Shown here: positions 13,014-13,837 of the stretch, piece after piece
Position numbering within the stretch: position 1 is the stretch's first letter
Layout: the number at the start of each line of letters is the position of its first letter
DNA from: Nitrososphaeraceae archaeon
Lineage (GTDB): Archaea; Thermoproteota; Nitrososphaeria; Nitrososphaerales; Nitrososphaeraceae
Assembly: GCA_025922735.1 (NCBI GenBank)
Contig: JAICHI010000014.1
Span: 1 to 13,837 of the forward strand
DNA length: 13,837 nucleotides
Direction: 5' to 3'
The notes under the pieces: generated by a model
What the model was told of the DNA's origin: nothing
The model's input: only the letters and a program-made list of their open reading frames with translations
Database searches by the model: none
Position numbers and translations under genes: made by a program

Positions 13014-13498
13014 ATGGGCATGGCATTTATCGAGTCATCGACATAGCCTTCCCATTCTTGTTTTAGGCCATCTAGTCTGGGATTGGAATCAACCATTCTG
13101 TCATTCTCTTCAATTATTGTTTGCATCAGATCAAGGTATCTCAGAAAGCTATCAAGTGCTTGGATGTAGAAGTCATAGCTTTGTTGCCATTCTTGAGCCG
13201 GCGAGGCACTATCGAGCTGCTGCCGCATATTCTGTATATCTGACCGATCAAGGCTTATCTGGCTCAGTATGTCATTAGAGCTCACCTCCCCACTTTTCCA
13301 TTGCTCAAGCTTTGATTCAATGTTGGTTGCAAGGCTCTGATGCCGAGAATACACGTCGGAAATGATCCCGTTGTCGTCACGTGGGAGCTCAGTCATGCTG
13401 CCAGGGCTACTCTGTGGTATGAACCATATCAGAAAACTCGATCCAACTATTGCTGCTGCAATGACTGCTGTTATGGCTATGCCCTTCTTGCTCGCCAA
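13010..13498 (-). CDS. Membrane-anchored unknown protein, 162 aa
   Basis: The family is not recognised. A short basic start (MASKKG) leads into one hydrophobic helix at about residues 7-27, then a Pro/Ser-rich linker and about 120 residues that look almost entirely helical, rich in Gln, Asp and Ser and lacking cysteine (SRHQSLATNIESKLEQW, SDIQNMRQQLDS, QQSYDFYIQALDSFLRYLDLM). This suits an N-terminal anchor with a helical bundle outside the membrane. The helix could also be a signal peptide, but no clear cleavage box stands out. The TTG at 13498 is supported by a minus-strand TATA element 27 bases upstream. It is divergent from the flavin reductase gene across 71 bases and overlaps trm1 by four bases at the stops. 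Its role is unknown. Confidence 0.7.
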   Translation of the reverse strand: MASKKGIAITAVIAAAIVGSSFLIWFIPQSSPGSMTELPRDDNGIISDVYSRHQSLATNIESKLEQWKSGEVSSNDILSQISLDRSDIQNMRQQLDSASPAQEWQQSYDFYIQALDSFLRYLDLMQTIIEENDRMVDSNPRLDGLKQEWEGYVDDSINAMPI

Positions 13499-13520
13499 AC
13501 CAGCATAACTCTAGTCTCCT

Positions 13521-13530
13521 CTAATAAAAA
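13521..13530 (-). promoter_or_regulatory. TATA box of the 162-aa anchored protein gene
   Basis: The minus strand reads TTTTTATTAG, centred about 27 bases before the TTG at 13498. This is the main argument for a leaderless message that begins with TTG. Confidence 0.6.
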
Positions 13531-13538
13531 GGATATCA

Positions 13539-13546
13539 ACATATAC
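13539..13546 (+). promoter_or_regulatory. TATA box of the flavin reductase gene
   Basis: ACATATAC is centred 27 bases before the ATG at 13570. It sits only about 17 bases from the oppositely directed element of the neighbouring gene, so the two initiation complexes may compete. Confidence 0.5.
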
Positions 13547-13569
13547 TCTATCCCTAGACATTGTAAATA

Positions 13570-13837
13570 ATGAGTCTAGGTGAACACGCGCCACCTCATA
13601 TAGGCACGATAAACTATCGCAAGAACCTGACTCCAGATCTTGCAATAATTAGGGTGCAGCCGGCTGATGGAAGACCCGTGCCTGACTTCAAAGCTGGCCA
13701 ATTCGTGGCACTTGGGCTTAAACTGAATGGTCATCACAACATAACATACAGGCCGTACTCACTATCGTCGCCTCCTGAAGAAAAGAGGTACTTCGAGTTT
13801 TACATAAAGTCTGCATCAGAACACGTATTGAGCGGGT
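13570..13837 (+). CDS. Ferredoxin/flavodoxin-NADP reductase family, 5' part only
   Basis: The first 89 codons of a gene that runs off the right edge; the stop is not in the window. They read as the FAD-binding barrel domain of the ferredoxin-NADP+ reductase superfamily. There is an early strand with IGTINYRKNLTPDLAIIRVQP, FKAGQFVALGL at 40-50 (the PGQF-like turn) and RPYSLSS at 61-67, the RxYS motif that contacts the flavin. The NAD(P)-binding half is missing, so the electron partner cannot be judged. The ATG at 13570 is supported by a TATA element 27 bases upstream. A role in passing electrons between NAD(P)H and ferredoxin or another carrier is likely; an oxygenase reductase component is the main alternative. 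Confidence 0.85.
   Translation, partial: MSLGEHAPPHIGTINYRKNLTPDLAIIRVQPADGRPVPDFKAGQFVALGLKLNGHHNITYRPYSLSSPPEEKRYFEFYIKSASEHVLSG

Noticed and set aside
1..13837. CRISPR array, insertion sequence, prophage or toxin-antitoxin pair
   Set aside because: No spaced direct repeats, transposase, terminal inverted repeats or toxin-like small gene pairs were seen; the genes are housekeeping ones.

Overview
The window is chromosomal DNA from an archaeon, most likely a Nitrososphaerota (Thaumarchaeota) member of the soil Nitrososphaera type. The archaeal assignment is firm. It carries ABCE1/Rli1, a two-repeat TATA-binding protein (TBP), Nop5 with fibrillarin, an Ard1-type acetyltransferase, Trm1, a Trm5-family enzyme and an archaeal signal peptidase with a Ser/His site. 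The finer assignment rests on remembered resemblance and was not tested by a search. There are no insertion sequences, phage genes, CRISPR arrays, tRNA or rRNA genes that I can recognise. This is a compact housekeeping region, not an accessory island.

Layout, left to right. 1-271: no assignable gene, but two stem-loops and possible gene edges. 272-481: small CCHH zinc-finger protein. 626-3310: ABCE1 followed with no gap by a Trm5-family tRNA methyltransferase. 3276-4033, minus strand: a two-helix membrane protein and Ard1/RimI. 4130-5290: site-2 protease-like M50 membrane protease. 5271-6392, minus: LarA-domain protein. 6436-7080: orotate phosphoribosyltransferase. 7081-7644, minus: TBP. 7778-8757, minus: signal peptidase I and YjbQ as an ATGA-overlapping pair. 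8800-9093, minus: unknown 97-residue protein. 9167-11108: Nop5 and fibrillarin, the protein core of the C/D-box methylation RNP. 11105-11767, minus: RNase HII. 11880-13013: Trm1. 13010-13498, minus: membrane-anchored unknown protein. 13570 to the right edge: ferredoxin/flavin reductase, truncated.

The common theme is information processing: transcription initiation (TBP), ribosome recycling (ABCE1), tRNA and rRNA modification (Trm5, Trm1, Nop5/fibrillarin), N-terminal acetylation (Ard1), replication and repair (RNase HII) and protein export (signal peptidase).

Two architectural regularities stand out. First, a TATA-like element is centred about 25-29 bases upstream of the start codon in about ten genes. 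This predicts largely leaderless mRNAs, including some that begin with TTG or GTG, and it decides several starts. Second, all five convergent gene pairs overlap or abut at their stop codons, so no convergent pair has a terminator space of its own. The most distinctive single site is a perfect 18-bp palindrome containing TTTATAAA between the TATA box and start of the TBP gene, a candidate autoregulatory operator. I found no clear undescribed multi-gene system.
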